From assembly GCF_044872765.1 (NCBI RefSeq), contig NZ_CP085253.1:1054001-1118000 (forward strand): 64,000 nt of DNA. The letters are read 5' to 3'. The position numbers were made by a program, and so were the translations under genes. The notes beneath the pieces are model-generated. The model was not told the origin of the DNA. It made no database searches and was given only the letters and a program-made list of their open reading frames with translations. Positions 22,632-31,411 of the stretch are shown here, piece by piece (positions within the stretch are counted from its first letter, which is position 1; each line of letters begins with the position of its first letter). Origin of the DNA: Micrococcus sp023147585. Lineage in GTDB: Bacteria > Actinomycetota > Actinomycetes > Actinomycetales > Micrococcaceae.

Positions 22632-24016
22632 CCCGTCAACGCCGACCACTGCGCACGCCGCAACCAGACCAGGGCGGACCTCCGCATCCCGTGATGGCCT
22701 TCCTCCAACGTGCCCGGCGGAAGGCCGTCGGCGACGGCACGCTCATGCGCCAGATCCTCACCGTGCTGTCCGGGACGACGATGGCCCAGCTGATCACCAT
22801 CGTCGGCATGATCCCGTTGGCGCGCCTCTATACGCCCACAGACTTCGGACTGTTCGCGATTGCCCAGTCGATTGTGCTCGCCGGGACGATGGTCGCGGCG
22901 CTGCGCTATGACATCGCCATCGTCCTTCCCGAGAGCCAGTCGGCCGCGCGCACCGTCCACCGGCTGGCCTCACGGATCATCCTGGTGACCTGCGTCGTTC
23001 TCGCCGTCGTCCTGCTGCTAGTGCATCGGTTGGTCAGCGAGCACTATGCGCACCCGTCCTTCGGCATCTGGCTCACCGTGACCGCGCTCATCGTCTACGC
23101 GATGGCGCAGATCATGAACACGCAGAGCTGGCTGATCCGGATGAAACAGTTCGGCCTCATCGCACAGAACCGGGTTCTTGCGGCAGCGCTCATGCTGACG
23201 GCGCAGCTGGTCTGCGCGCCCCTGGTGGGGGGATTCGAGGGGCTGCTGATCGGCATGCTCGTCGGGCAGGTCCTGACCCTCATCGTCCTGCACCGGCGGG
23301 TCCCGGAGCTGCGCACCTCACTCCCGGTGGACGCCCCTGCGATCCGGGAGATGGCCGTGCGCTACAAGAAGATGCCGTTGCTCAATGCCCCCAACGTCCT
23401 GGTGGACGCTGTCCGGGACGCCGGGATCAACATCCTGATCGGCAACATCGCCCTGGGCAGCCTCGGGCAGTACTCCTTGGCGAACAAGGCGACGAATGCG
23501 CCGGTCTACCTGATCCGCGGCGCCATCGCCCAGGTGTTCCTGCCGCTCATGGCCCGCGCACGCCCCGGTGAGCTGACGCCGCTGGTGAAGCGACTGCTCA
23601 TCCGTCTGGGCTTCGTCGCCACTCCGGTGTTCCTGGTCTTCTACTGGCTGGCGCCATGGCTATTCCCCCTGTTTCTGGGAGACCAGTGGGACCAGGCGGG
23701 CCTGATCGCTCAAGCATTGATGCCGTGGCTCTTCATGAACACCTTCACCTCGCCGCTGGCCAACGTCTACGTCACCACGGAGCGTCAGGGGTGGCTGTTC
23801 GGATTCGCCGTGGTGTACGCGGCGGCGCCGTTGATCTTCTTGACGACCAGCACGCTCCCGCTGCTTCCCCGGGTGCAGGTCATGGCGTGGATCATGGCCG
23901 CGGCCCTGATGTGCATGCTCGTCATGACCCTGATCGTCACCCGTCAATTCGACCGCCGTGGTCACCCAGCCGAGGTCGCCTCGGACGTGGCACGGCCGAC
24001 GAAGGAGCACCCGTGA
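22628..24016 (+). CDS. Polysaccharide flippase (Wzx-like, MOP superfamily)
   Basis: 462 residues with about 12 hydrophobic segments (for example QILTVLSGTTMAQLITIVGM, then GLLIGMLVGQVLTLIVL) and the typical ARLYTPTDFGLFAIAQS in the first loop. It would flip the undecaprenyl-linked repeat unit across the membrane. The start is GTG 22628 in a GTGA overlap; the open frame extends back to 22568, but that part lies inside the glycosyltransferase gene. The pairing with a Wzy-like polymerase directly downstream supports a Wzx/Wzy-dependent pathway. Confidence 0.9.
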   Translation: MTRQRRPLRTPQPDQGGPPHPVMAFLQRARRKAVGDGTLMRQILTVLSGTTMAQLITIVGMIPLARLYTPTDFGLFAIAQSIVLAGTMVAALRYDIAIVLPESQSAARTVHRLASRIILVTCVVLAVVLLLVHRLVSEHYAHPSFGIWLTVTALIVYAMAQIMNTQSWLIRMKQFGLIAQNRVLAAALMLTAQLVCAPLVGGFEGLLIGMLVGQVLTLIVLHRRVPELRTSLPVDAPAIREMAVRYKKMPLLNAPNVLVDAVRDAGINILIGNIALGSLGQYSLANKATNAPVYLIRGAIAQVFLPLMARARPGELTPLVKRLLIRLGFVATPVFLVFYWLAPWLFPLFLGDQWDQAGLIAQALMPWLFMNTFTSPLANVYVTTERQGWLFGFAVVYAAAPLIFLTTSTLPLLPRVQVMAWIMAAALMCMLVMTLIVTRQFDRRGHPAEVASDVARPTKEHP

Positions 24017-25524
24017 AGAGCGTCCGGAACCGTGTACCTCCCGCCACCCCCGGCGGCGCCGGACTGTTGATCGTCCCGGTCGTGGTGACGGTGCTGGTGC
24101 TCGCCGCGGTCGTGCTCATCGATCCGCAGATGCGGGCGTGGTCCTTACCGGTGAGCCTCTGGATCGCGGCGGTCGGCTTCGCAGCCGCTCGGATCCGCGA
24201 CCGCATCATGCTGCTCGCCCTGTTGGCGACGTACGCCTTCTTCCTGCTGGGCAAGCCCATCATGATGGGCTATTTCGGCTACGACGGCCTCGGCTGGTAT
24301 GCCGAGGTCGAGGACCACCTGATTCTCACGCTGTCCCTGGGTCTGCTCGGCATCGTCGCCGGGTATCTCCTGTACCCCCGGGCGATCATCACCCTCCTCG
24401 CCGGCCGTCGCCGACAGGCACGATCGGCCGCGCGCGAGGAGGCCCGGCGGCAGTTCGGCGAACGCTTCGCCTCCGCGGCGGATCTCGCGTACTGGGCGAC
24501 CCTGCCCTTTGCGCTCGCCTATCTGGTCACCAACGTCCGCACGGCCAGCCAGGCCGGCTACACGGGCCTCTACGTCACCGGGCAGAGCGGCTTCGCCTCC
24601 GTCACCGCCTATGGCAACTTCGCCAACACCGTCGCCTTCTGTGTCTTCCTGGCCGCCCTGGCGTCGAGACGGCGAACCTGGGTCGTGCTGACCACCGCTT
24701 TCACCGTGCAGGCCCTGATCATGGTCACCGGCGACCGCGGCGACTTCGGCACCTTCCTGTTGATGGTCTTCGCCTACCTGGTGTTTCGCGCCCGTCATCA
24801 GGACACGACGCTGATCCCGCTGCGCCGGCTGATGCTGATCGGAGGCGCGGCGGTGACCGTTCTGGTCCCCGTCTTCCTCCTGGTCGGGGCGAACCGAGAC
24901 GGCGCCGAGGGAAGCGACACCCTGTCCGGCTTCCTCTACGGACAGGGCTCCAGTCTCAACGTCATCGAGTACGGTCTCCTCTACGAGTCACGGCTGCCGG
25001 AGAGCCACTACCTCATGACATTCGCCAGCCAGGGAATCCTCCGGCTGATCTTCGGGGGAGACGGCGGACTCGCCGGCAACACCGTGGCGTACGCGCAGTC
25101 CGGCACCTCCCTGAGCCACTCGCTGTCCTACATCACCCTGGGGGACCTCTACCTCACCGGACGCGGGGTGGGCTCGTCTTTCCTCGCCGAGGGGTTCGCG
25201 GACTACGGTTACGCCGGCGTCCTTCTGGTCGCGGTGTCCTACGGACTGCTGGTGGCCTGGATCGACGCCTTCGTCCCCGGTTCGGTGCTGGCCAACACCA
25301 TGCGCCTGCTCAGCATCCCCGCCATCGTGTTCGCACCTCGTGGCAGCGCCTCCGGTTTCCTCGCCGACGTGCTGTCCCCGGTCACCTTGGCCGTCCTGCT
25401 GGGCACCTGGCTCGTCGCGCTCCTGCTCAAGGACCGCCGGCGTGAAGGGGCTCAACGCGTCACGCCGCGGGTCGTCTCGAGCACACACGCCGGCCGACTA
25501 CCCCATCTGATTCCGAAGAGCTAG
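24013..25524 (+). CDS. O-antigen/exopolysaccharide polymerase (Wzy family)
   Basis: A 503-residue membrane protein with about 11-12 hydrophobic segments and a large external loop. Features of the Wzy family visible here are MVTGDRGDFGTFLLMVFAYL and, in the loop, GFLYGQGSSLNVIEYG. It should polymerise repeat units on the outer face of the membrane. It starts at GTG 24013 with GAAGGAG 6 nt upstream, coupled to the flippase by GTGA. The C-terminal tail is short, basic and cytoplasmic. Confidence 0.85.
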   Translation: MKSVRNRVPPATPGGAGLLIVPVVVTVLVLAAVVLIDPQMRAWSLPVSLWIAAVGFAAARIRDRIMLLALLATYAFFLLGKPIMMGYFGYDGLGWYAEVEDHLILTLSLGLLGIVAGYLLYPRAIITLLAGRRRQARSAAREEARRQFGERFASAADLAYWATLPFALAYLVTNVRTASQAGYTGLYVTGQSGFASVTAYGNFANTVAFCVFLAALASRRRTWVVLTTAFTVQALIMVTGDRGDFGTFLLMVFAYLVFRARHQDTTLIPLRRLMLIGGAAVTVLVPVFLLVGANRDGAEGSDTLSGFLYGQGSSLNVIEYGLLYESRLPESHYLMTFASQGILRLIFGGDGGLAGNTVAYAQSGTSLSHSLSYITLGDLYLTGRGVGSSFLAEGFADYGYAGVLLVAVSYGLLVAWIDAFVPGSVLANTMRLLSIPAIVFAPRGSASGFLADVLSPVTLAVLLGTWLVALLLKDRRREGAQRVTPRVVSSTHAGRLPHLIPKS

Positions 25525-25536
25525 GACCACATCACC

Positions 25537-26103
25537 ATGTCCAAGCTCCGCATGCTCTCCCGAATGCTCAGGAAGGGCCGGTTCATGTTCATCATCAGCG
25601 GCGGTGACCGAGCCCGGTACATGAGCAGGAAGGGCCTCGTCCGCGGGATGGGCGAGAACGTGTGGTTCCAGCCGCGCGCCCTGCCCAACGATCCCAACCT
25701 GATCCGCTTTCACAACAACATCGTCGTCGCCTCCGGCGTGACCTTCGTGGCGCACGACGTCATCAATCTCATGATCGGCAGGAAGAACGGCGTCCGCCTT
25801 CCCGTCAATGAAGACTGCATCGAGGTGCTGGACGACGTGTTCATCGGCTCCGGGTCCGTGATCCTGCCCGGCGTGCGCATCGGCCCGCGTGCGATCATCG
25901 CCGCCGGGTCTGTAGTGACCAAGGACGTGCCGCCAGACTCCATCGTCGGGGGCGTTCCGGCCAAGCGGCTGGACGAGTTCTCTGAGCTGGAGGCACAGCG
26001 CCTGGCGGACGCGGGACGCTTCGACGGCATGACACGCGCCCAGATCGACGACGTGCTCTGGGAGCGCTTCGACGCCGCACGCGAATCTGCGGTCACCCGC
26101 TGA
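25537..26103 (+). CDS. Acyltransferase with left-handed beta helix (hexapeptide repeats)
   Basis: 188 residues. Imperfect hexapeptide turns run through IEVLDDVFIGSGSVILPGV, RIGPRAIIAAGSVVTKDVP and SIVGGVPAKRL, the usual end of WbbJ/serine-acetyltransferase-like sugar O- or N-acetyltransferases. Its N terminus is basic and may lie against the membrane. It probably acetylates a sugar of the polymer; it lacks the N-terminal Rossmann domain of PglD, so 4-N-acetylation in the bacillosamine style is not assured. It has its own Shine-Dalgarno 12 bp after the polymerase gene. Confidence 0.87.
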   Translation: MSKLRMLSRMLRKGRFMFIISGGDRARYMSRKGLVRGMGENVWFQPRALPNDPNLIRFHNNIVVASGVTFVAHDVINLMIGRKNGVRLPVNEDCIEVLDDVFIGSGSVILPGVRIGPRAIIAAGSVVTKDVPPDSIVGGVPAKRLDEFSELEAQRLADAGRFDGMTRAQIDDVLWERFDAARESAVTR

Positions 26104-26143
26104 CCCGCTCCCCCGCCTCAGAGCCGACCAGACGAGGATCCTC

Positions 26144-27607
26144 ATGACCGCCCATCCCCCACCGGCTCCGGCCGGGACATCTCCACGCGCACTCCGCCGC
26201 AGGCTCACTCCCGCCTGGGTGTTCGCCCTCGCGATCGGCTCGGAGGTGGGGTGGGGGGCCTTCGTCCTGCCCTTCGACTGGTTGCAAGGCGCCGGGCTCG
26301 CCGGGGTGGTCCTGGGCTTCGGCGTCGCCACCGTGCTCATCCTCGTGGTCGGTCTGGTGTACGCGACCGCCATCCGAGCCCTTCCCCGCACCGGCGGCGG
26401 CGTGCTCTTCGCACTCTTCTCGGCCGGACGGATCCCCGGATTCATCGCCGGCTGGTCCTTGGCCCTGGGGTACACCGGGATCGTCGCCATGAACGCCTCA
26501 GCGGTCACCCTGATCTTCCGTGTGACCTTCCCGGGTCTCCTCTCCCACGGCAAGCTCTTCGACGTCGCAGGTTGGGAGGTCTACCTTGCGGAGGTCCTGG
26601 TCTCGATCCTGTTCATCTGGGTCTTCGCCCTGTTGAACATGAAGGGGGTGGAGTTCTCCGGACGGTTCCAATTCTGGGCGGTCGTGACCATGCTCACCTG
26701 CATCGCCGTACTCGGAGTGTCAGCCGTGTACGCCTTCCTGACCCAGGACATCGAGCTGCCGGCAGCCGTTCCCCCGGGCCAGTCGCTGCTGACCAGCGTC
26801 TTCGTCATCCTCGCGATCGCGCCGTGGGCTTTCATCGGGTTCGACACCGTCCCGCAGATGGCCGGGGAATTCGGCTTCGCCCCGCGCAAGGTCGTCGGGC
26901 TGATGGTGACGGGCATCGTCACCGCAGCGGTGGTGTACGTCCTCATGTCTCTGGTGACGGCGATCGCGGTGTCCTCTCGGGCCGCAGACTACAGTGACAG
27001 CGCCTGGCCGCCGGCGGAGGCGCTCACGGACCTGTTGGGCCCCACGGCCATGGTTCTGGTGGTGGTGGCGGTCTCCGCGGGCGTGCTGACCGGGCTGAAC
27101 GGGTTCATCGCGGCATCCTCGCGGGTGCTGTACACCATGGGCGAAGCGAAGATGATCCCACCGGCCTTCCGCTCGCTGTCTCGGACCTCCGGCACCCCGG
27201 TGTTCTCCATCCTGGTCATCGCCACACTGTGCTCGGCGACCCCGTGGTTCGGCAGGGCCGCCTTGAGCTGGCTCGTGGACATGACCTCGGCCGGCATCAC
27301 CGTCGCATACTTCTTCGCCTCGATCTTCGTCATCTCCCTCGCCTCCGGCAGGATCCGGTCGGCGGAAGCGATGGCTCCCTCCGCCGGACTGAAGATCCTG
27401 GGCATGGCCGGCGCCCTGATCGCTGTCCTGTTTCTCTTGTTGTTGCTCGTCCCGTCATCCCCCGGGGCATTGGGCACCGAGTCGCTCTTCGCGCTGATTG
27501 TCTGGGCCGTCCTGGGCGGTGCGCTGCTGGGCTTGAGTTGGTCGCGCTTCAGGACGACGGACATCGAGGCGCTCCACCGGGAGTACACGGACGCCGAACC
27601 GCAGTGA
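26144..27607 (+). CDS. APC-family permease (amino acid transporter-like)
   Basis: 487 residues with about 12-13 membrane segments. The first helix RRLTPAWVFALAIGSEVGWG carries the GSEVGWGAF unwound substrate site of the APC superfamily, and a later IGFDTVPQMAGEFGFAPRK loop is typical. Amino acids, polyamines or similar small amines are the usual substrates. It is the last gene of the polysaccharide operon (GAGGATCC Shine-Dalgarno 41 bp after the acyltransferase). Its presence with two ATP-grasp ligases fits supply of, or export linked to, an amino-acid building block; this is inference. Confidence 0.85.
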   Translation: MTAHPPPAPAGTSPRALRRRLTPAWVFALAIGSEVGWGAFVLPFDWLQGAGLAGVVLGFGVATVLILVVGLVYATAIRALPRTGGGVLFALFSAGRIPGFIAGWSLALGYTGIVAMNASAVTLIFRVTFPGLLSHGKLFDVAGWEVYLAEVLVSILFIWVFALLNMKGVEFSGRFQFWAVVTMLTCIAVLGVSAVYAFLTQDIELPAAVPPGQSLLTSVFVILAIAPWAFIGFDTVPQMAGEFGFAPRKVVGLMVTGIVTAAVVYVLMSLVTAIAVSSRAADYSDSAWPPAEALTDLLGPTAMVLVVVAVSAGVLTGLNGFIAASSRVLYTMGEAKMIPPAFRSLSRTSGTPVFSILVIATLCSATPWFGRAALSWLVDMTSAGITVAYFFASIFVISLASGRIRSAEAMAPSAGLKILGMAGALIAVLFLLLLLVPSSPGALGTESLFALIVWAVLGGALLGLSWSRFRTTDIEALHREYTDAEPQ

Positions 27608-27656
27608 CGGGCCCCATGTGAGCTGTGCGCACGGCTTCCATGGCCACCTGTGAAAG

Positions 27657-27689
27657 GGCCGGCACGGGGAGGACATCCCCGTGCCGGCC
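27657..27689. terminator. Bidirectional terminator-like hairpin
   Basis: A perfect 14-bp stem (27657-27670 GGCCGGCACGGGGA with 27676-27689) and a 5-nt loop between the convergent permease and CapK-like genes. There is no long T-tract on either strand. Confidence 0.75.
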
Positions 27690-27733
27690 ATGTTCTTGGG
27701 CCCCGAGAGGGCGACGACGGCGCGCTCCCGTCG

Positions 27734-29056
27734 TCAGCGGCCCCCCTCCACAAGGGCCGACGGGTCGTCGATGTCACTGACGAAGAACTTGCGCTTGCCC
27801 GACGCCAGCACCGGCATCTCGTCGACGTACTCGAAGCGGCACTCGACAACGTCACCGACCCGCTCGTCCAGGGCACGGCGCAGGGTGCCCTCGATCTCTG
27901 CCGACGGCTCTGCGTTCAGGAGCCATGTGAACCGCCCGATGTCGTGCTGGCGCAGCTGGAACTGGCGGAGCTCCGAGATCTGCGCGGCAGGGCCCCAGAT
28001 CGCCAGAGCGTGGAGCTTTCTCGGCGCCGCAGCGGTGCCTCCCACCAGCACATCCAGTCGACGACCGTGCAGGTCGACGATCGTGTTCCGGACGGCCCGA
28101 CCCTGGTCGTCGACCTTGAATCGCGCCATGTCACCCGTGTCGTAGCGCAGCAGAGGCATGGCCAGGTTATGCAGATCGCTCACGACAAGGCGACCCAGCT
28201 CCCCCGCTGCGGCAGGCTCGTCGGTGTCCTCCTGGAGGATCTCCACGTGATACGAACTGGTGTCGAACTTGTAGGCGCTCCAGTCGTCTCGGTCTGAGAT
28301 GCTCATGGCTCCCATCTCCATGCTGGAGTACCGGGCATAGGCCTGGACGCCGAAGAGGCGACGTGCCGCCGCGAAGAAGTACGGAGTCGGTGCCTCCGCT
28401 GCGGAGATCAGGGTGCGGACATTGCCCGGGGCGAACCGCGCGCCTTCGGCTTCGAGGGTGCGCATGACCATTTCCAGGTACGACGGGTAGCCCAGGAACA
28501 TGACGTCTTTGCGCTTCTGCACCCAAGCCTTCAGCGGCGCGATGTCCGCGGGGTCGAAACGGTCCGCATGCGCTGGGTAGTGTTCACGCAGGATCTGCAC
28601 CGCACGGCTCCTGGCCGAGATGCGGCCCCACTGGCGCGCCCGCACGATGGGGGCGAACGGGTCGGCGCCGGCGTACGTGAGCGATGCCGCCACCCCGGCC
28701 TGGTTGCGCCGGGCACGGGAACGGTCCAGATAGACCGTCAGCGGAATGCCGGTCGACCCGGACGTCGTCCGCGACACGAGCTGGCTGCGGTCCACCCCTG
28801 CGCGGAGGAAATCCTCGACTCCGCTCTTGACCATCAGTTTGTCCACCACGGGCAGGTCCTCGAGGGACGAGGTCTGAGCGGAGTGGCGGTTGTAGAACGG
28901 CACGTTCCGCACGGCGTGTTCGACGATCCGGTCGATGCGTTGCGGCTCCGCGGCGCCCGCCGGCTGTTCGAGAGCGGCGAGGATCTCGGACTCGATGTCG
29001 TCGAAGGAGCCCTTGGTTAGGGCTCGGGCCGCCATTCTGCGCAGTGCAGACTTCAT
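27734..29056 (-). CDS. CapK/PaaK-like adenylate-forming enzyme
   Basis: 440 residues related to phenylacetate-CoA ligase and the CapK proteins of capsule clusters. The phosphate-binding loop is RTTSGSTGIPLTVYLDRSRA, the central YARYSSMEMGAMSIS corresponds to the AMP-binding turn, and LRYDTGDMARFKVDDQGR contains the conserved YxTGD hinge Asp. CapK-type proteins are thought to activate a carboxylic acid as an adenylate, but their substrates are mostly unknown. Here it could provide an activated acyl group for the acyltransferase. It faces the operon head-on across a terminator and is co-oriented with the kinase gene upstream. GGAGGATC is its Shine-Dalgarno. Confidence 0.85.
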   Translation of the reverse strand: MKSALRRMAARALTKGSFDDIESEILAALEQPAGAAEPQRIDRIVEHAVRNVPFYNRHSAQTSSLEDLPVVDKLMVKSGVEDFLRAGVDRSQLVSRTTSGSTGIPLTVYLDRSRARRNQAGVAASLTYAGADPFAPIVRARQWGRISARSRAVQILREHYPAHADRFDPADIAPLKAWVQKRKDVMFLGYPSYLEMVMRTLEAEGARFAPGNVRTLISAAEAPTPYFFAAARRLFGVQAYARYSSMEMGAMSISDRDDWSAYKFDTSSYHVEILQEDTDEPAAAGELGRLVVSDLHNLAMPLLRYDTGDMARFKVDDQGRAVRNTIVDLHGRRLDVLVGGTAAAPRKLHALAIWGPAAQISELRQFQLRQHDIGRFTWLLNAEPSAEIEGTLRRALDERVGDVVECRFEYVDEMPVLASGKRKFFVSDIDDPSALVEGGR

Positions 29057-29142
29057 GGATGATCCTCCACTTCAAAGGGCTGGGACGGGGCCTCCGGCAG
29101 GGTGCAGAGAGCGCCGCTCCCGCGTGGGAGGAGGCCTGCGCC

Positions 29143-30486
29143 TCAGCGATAGTACTGGGAGTATCCGTCGATCTGCGACACCGGAACGTCGTTGAGCACG
29201 ACGCCGTAGACGGACGCGTCGGCCGCCTCGAGGATCGACAACGCCTCAGTGAGCTGGTTCTGGCGCGCGACCCCCGCGCGTGCCACCACGACAGCGCCGC
29301 CGGCCTGGTGGCTGAGGACTACCGCGTCGGTCACGGGCAGCAGCGGTGGGGCATCGAGGATGACGTACTCGAAGTGCGCCTCGACGAGAGCGAGAAGTTC
29401 CGCCATGGCCTCCGACCCCAGCAGCTCGGACGGATTCGGAGGAACCGTTCCGGCGGTGAGGACCGACAGGTCGTCCACGGACAGCAGCACGTCGTTGAGG
29501 TCGGCTCGGCCGGTCAGCACATCGGACAGGCCCAGCTCGTCGTCCAGGCCCAGCCTGGCGCCCACCTGCGGGCGGCGCAGATCCGCATCAACCAGCAGGA
29601 CCCGGGCGCCGGTCTCGGCCAGAACCTTGGCCAGATTCGTCGAGGTCTCGGTCTTGCCCTCACCCTGCACGGACGACGTGACGACGATGGAGGAACGTCG
29701 TTCACCGCCGAGAGCGACGAAGCCCACGGCGGTGCGCAGCTTCCGATACGACTCGTCGCTGGCCCAGGCTGTGCCTCGGGCGGGAGCGGCTTCGTCCTTG
29801 GCCCGGTCCGACCCCTTGTGATGGACCACGGAGGCCAGGACCGGCGCATCGGTGATTTCCTCGAGGTCATCCCGTGTACGGATACGAGAGTCAAGCAGGC
29901 GCCGCACCAGCGCCTGGCCCAGACCGAGGACGACGCCGGCGATCAATCCCAGGGCGATGTTCACCACGGGACGCGGTGACACCGGTCGGGACGATTCAGA
30001 CGCCGGCTCCACCACCGTGACGGTGACGATCTCGTCCCCGTCAGGACCGGTGGGCACGACGTCGCTGGTGACGTTCTTGAGGCTCGCCGTGATCGCGTTG
30101 GCGATCTCGGCGGCACGTCCGGCGTTCGTGTCCGTGACCGTGACATCCACGATGGAGGTGCCGGCGGGAGCCGACACCGAGACGCGACTCCGCAAGGCCT
30201 GTGGTGTCACGTCCAGGCCCAATTCATCGATGACTGGGTCGAGGACGAGGGCACTGTCGGCGAGGGCGACGAAGGAGGAGACCTGCCGCTCGGCGTAAAG
30301 GGCGCCCGAGGACAACTCACCGGCGGAGGCCGCCGTGTCCACCGCGATGAGCGCCGACGATGTGGAGCTGTACTTCGGCGTCTGCAAGAACGTGAACACG
30401 AGAGCCGCGCCCACGCATACCGACAGCACGGTCAGAATGCTGCGCCAGTACTTGCGGAAGGTCTGTAGGTATTGCTGAAGATCCAT
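29143..30486 (-). CDS. Polysaccharide co-polymerase/tyrosine autokinase (Wzz-BY-kinase fusion)
   Basis: 447 residues. The N-terminal chain-length (Wzz) domain is held by two membrane helices (about 16-35 and 173-195) around an extracytoplasmic part with the proline-rich RPVSPRP motif. The cytoplasmic kinase has Walker A SSVQGEGKT (271-279), Walker A' VLLVDADLRRP and Walker B YVILDAPPLL. The C terminus ends DGYSQYYR, a short tyrosine cluster for autophosphorylation. It controls polymer length and export by Wzy. It is transcribed away from the cognate-looking phosphatase gene 295 bp to the right. The start is ATG 30486, behind GAGGGAAC; upstream codons to 30537 are disfavoured. Confidence 0.92.
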   Translation of the reverse strand: MDLQQYLQTFRKYWRSILTVLSVCVGAALVFTFLQTPKYSSTSSALIAVDTAASAGELSSGALYAERQVSSFVALADSALVLDPVIDELGLDVTPQALRSRVSVSAPAGTSIVDVTVTDTNAGRAAEIANAITASLKNVTSDVVPTGPDGDEIVTVTVVEPASESSRPVSPRPVVNIALGLIAGVVLGLGQALVRRLLDSRIRTRDDLEEITDAPVLASVVHHKGSDRAKDEAAPARGTAWASDESYRKLRTAVGFVALGGERRSSIVVTSSVQGEGKTETSTNLAKVLAETGARVLLVDADLRRPQVGARLGLDDELGLSDVLTGRADLNDVLLSVDDLSVLTAGTVPPNPSELLGSEAMAELLALVEAHFEYVILDAPPLLPVTDAVVLSHQAGGAVVVARAGVARQNQLTEALSILEAADASVYGVVLNDVPVSQIDGYSQYYR

Positions 30487-30781
30487 CACGTTCCCTCGAT
30501 CGAGACTCCTATGAGGTTCGCCACGACATGGACCCACCTATGACAGCGTGATCATCGCGGTGCCTGCCACCCATCGAGAACCTCACCGGTCAGCCGCGAG
30601 GCCTCCATCCCGCATGCGAGCTCGGCTCACCTTATCCCAGTTCCGGAGCGGCGAAGTGATCCGTGGGGCACCCTGCGGCGCGATCATCCGATGAGGCGGA
30701 GACCACGCAGGTATCTTGTGTCCCGGGCCCTCCGGTGAGGAGCGTGCCCCGGCGCGTCCACGACGATGAGGAGCCAATCCG
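30487..30781. other. Divergent control region between kinase and phosphatase genes
   Basis: 295 bp without a gene. GATGAGGAG at 30767-30775 is the Shine-Dalgarno of the phosphatase gene. No clear operator or strong promoter pair was found by eye. Confidence 0.4.
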
Positions 30782-31363
30782 ATGACACGATTCCAGTGGC
30801 AACCCGGCGGTGGAGACCGCCATGCGCTCGGGCACGAAGGCCCCTTCAAGGTCCTTTTCGTCTGCACGGCCAACATCTGTCGTTCCGCCTACGCCGACGT
30901 GACCAGCCGCGCGCGCGGCATCCAGGGCGTCGAGTTCGGATCGGCAGGAACACGCGCGCTCGTCGAACATCCCATCGATCCGCCCATGGCCGCAGAGGTC
31001 CACGCCGCTGGAGACCCGTCCCAGCACGTCGCACGCCAGCTCACCCGCGGCCTCCTGGAGGAGGCGGATCTCGTGCTGACCATGGGCCCAGACCACCGGC
31101 GATGGATCCTCGACGCCTGGCCCCAGCACGGGCGCAAGGTGCTGCTGCTGGGCCAGGCAGCGCGCATCATGTCGGACCTGCCCGCAGACCTGGAGTTGGA
31201 CCGCCTTGTCGCACTCCTCTGGGCGCGTCGCTCCGCCGATCCGAGCGACGAAGTGCAGGATCCATACAAGCGAGGCCCCGAGGCCATGGCCACCGCTGCA
31301 CGGCAGATCGATGCGGCCATGGACGTCATCGCACCCGCGCTGGAGTACATCGCCCAGCGCTGA
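30782..31363 (+). CDS. Low-molecular-weight protein-tyrosine phosphatase
   Basis: 193 residues, somewhat longer than the usual 150-160 because of a 20-residue lead. The catalytic loop C-x5-R-S is VCTANICRSAY (Cys28, Arg34) and the general acid Asp lies in VQDPYKRG. It would dephosphorylate the tyrosine autokinase encoded divergently, the standard Wzb/Wzc pairing that cycles polymer synthesis. The overlapping frames on both strands are shadows. ATG 30782 has a clear GAGGAG upstream. Confidence 0.92.
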   Translation: MTRFQWQPGGGDRHALGHEGPFKVLFVCTANICRSAYADVTSRARGIQGVEFGSAGTRALVEHPIDPPMAAEVHAAGDPSQHVARQLTRGLLEEADLVLTMGPDHRRWILDAWPQHGRKVLLLGQAARIMSDLPADLELDRLVALLWARRSADPSDEVQDPYKRGPEAMATAARQIDAAMDVIAPALEYIAQR

Positions 31364-31411
31364 CGCGTCCCGCAGCGAATGGCCGCGCGGCTCCGTGGGG
31401 CATCTTCCCCG

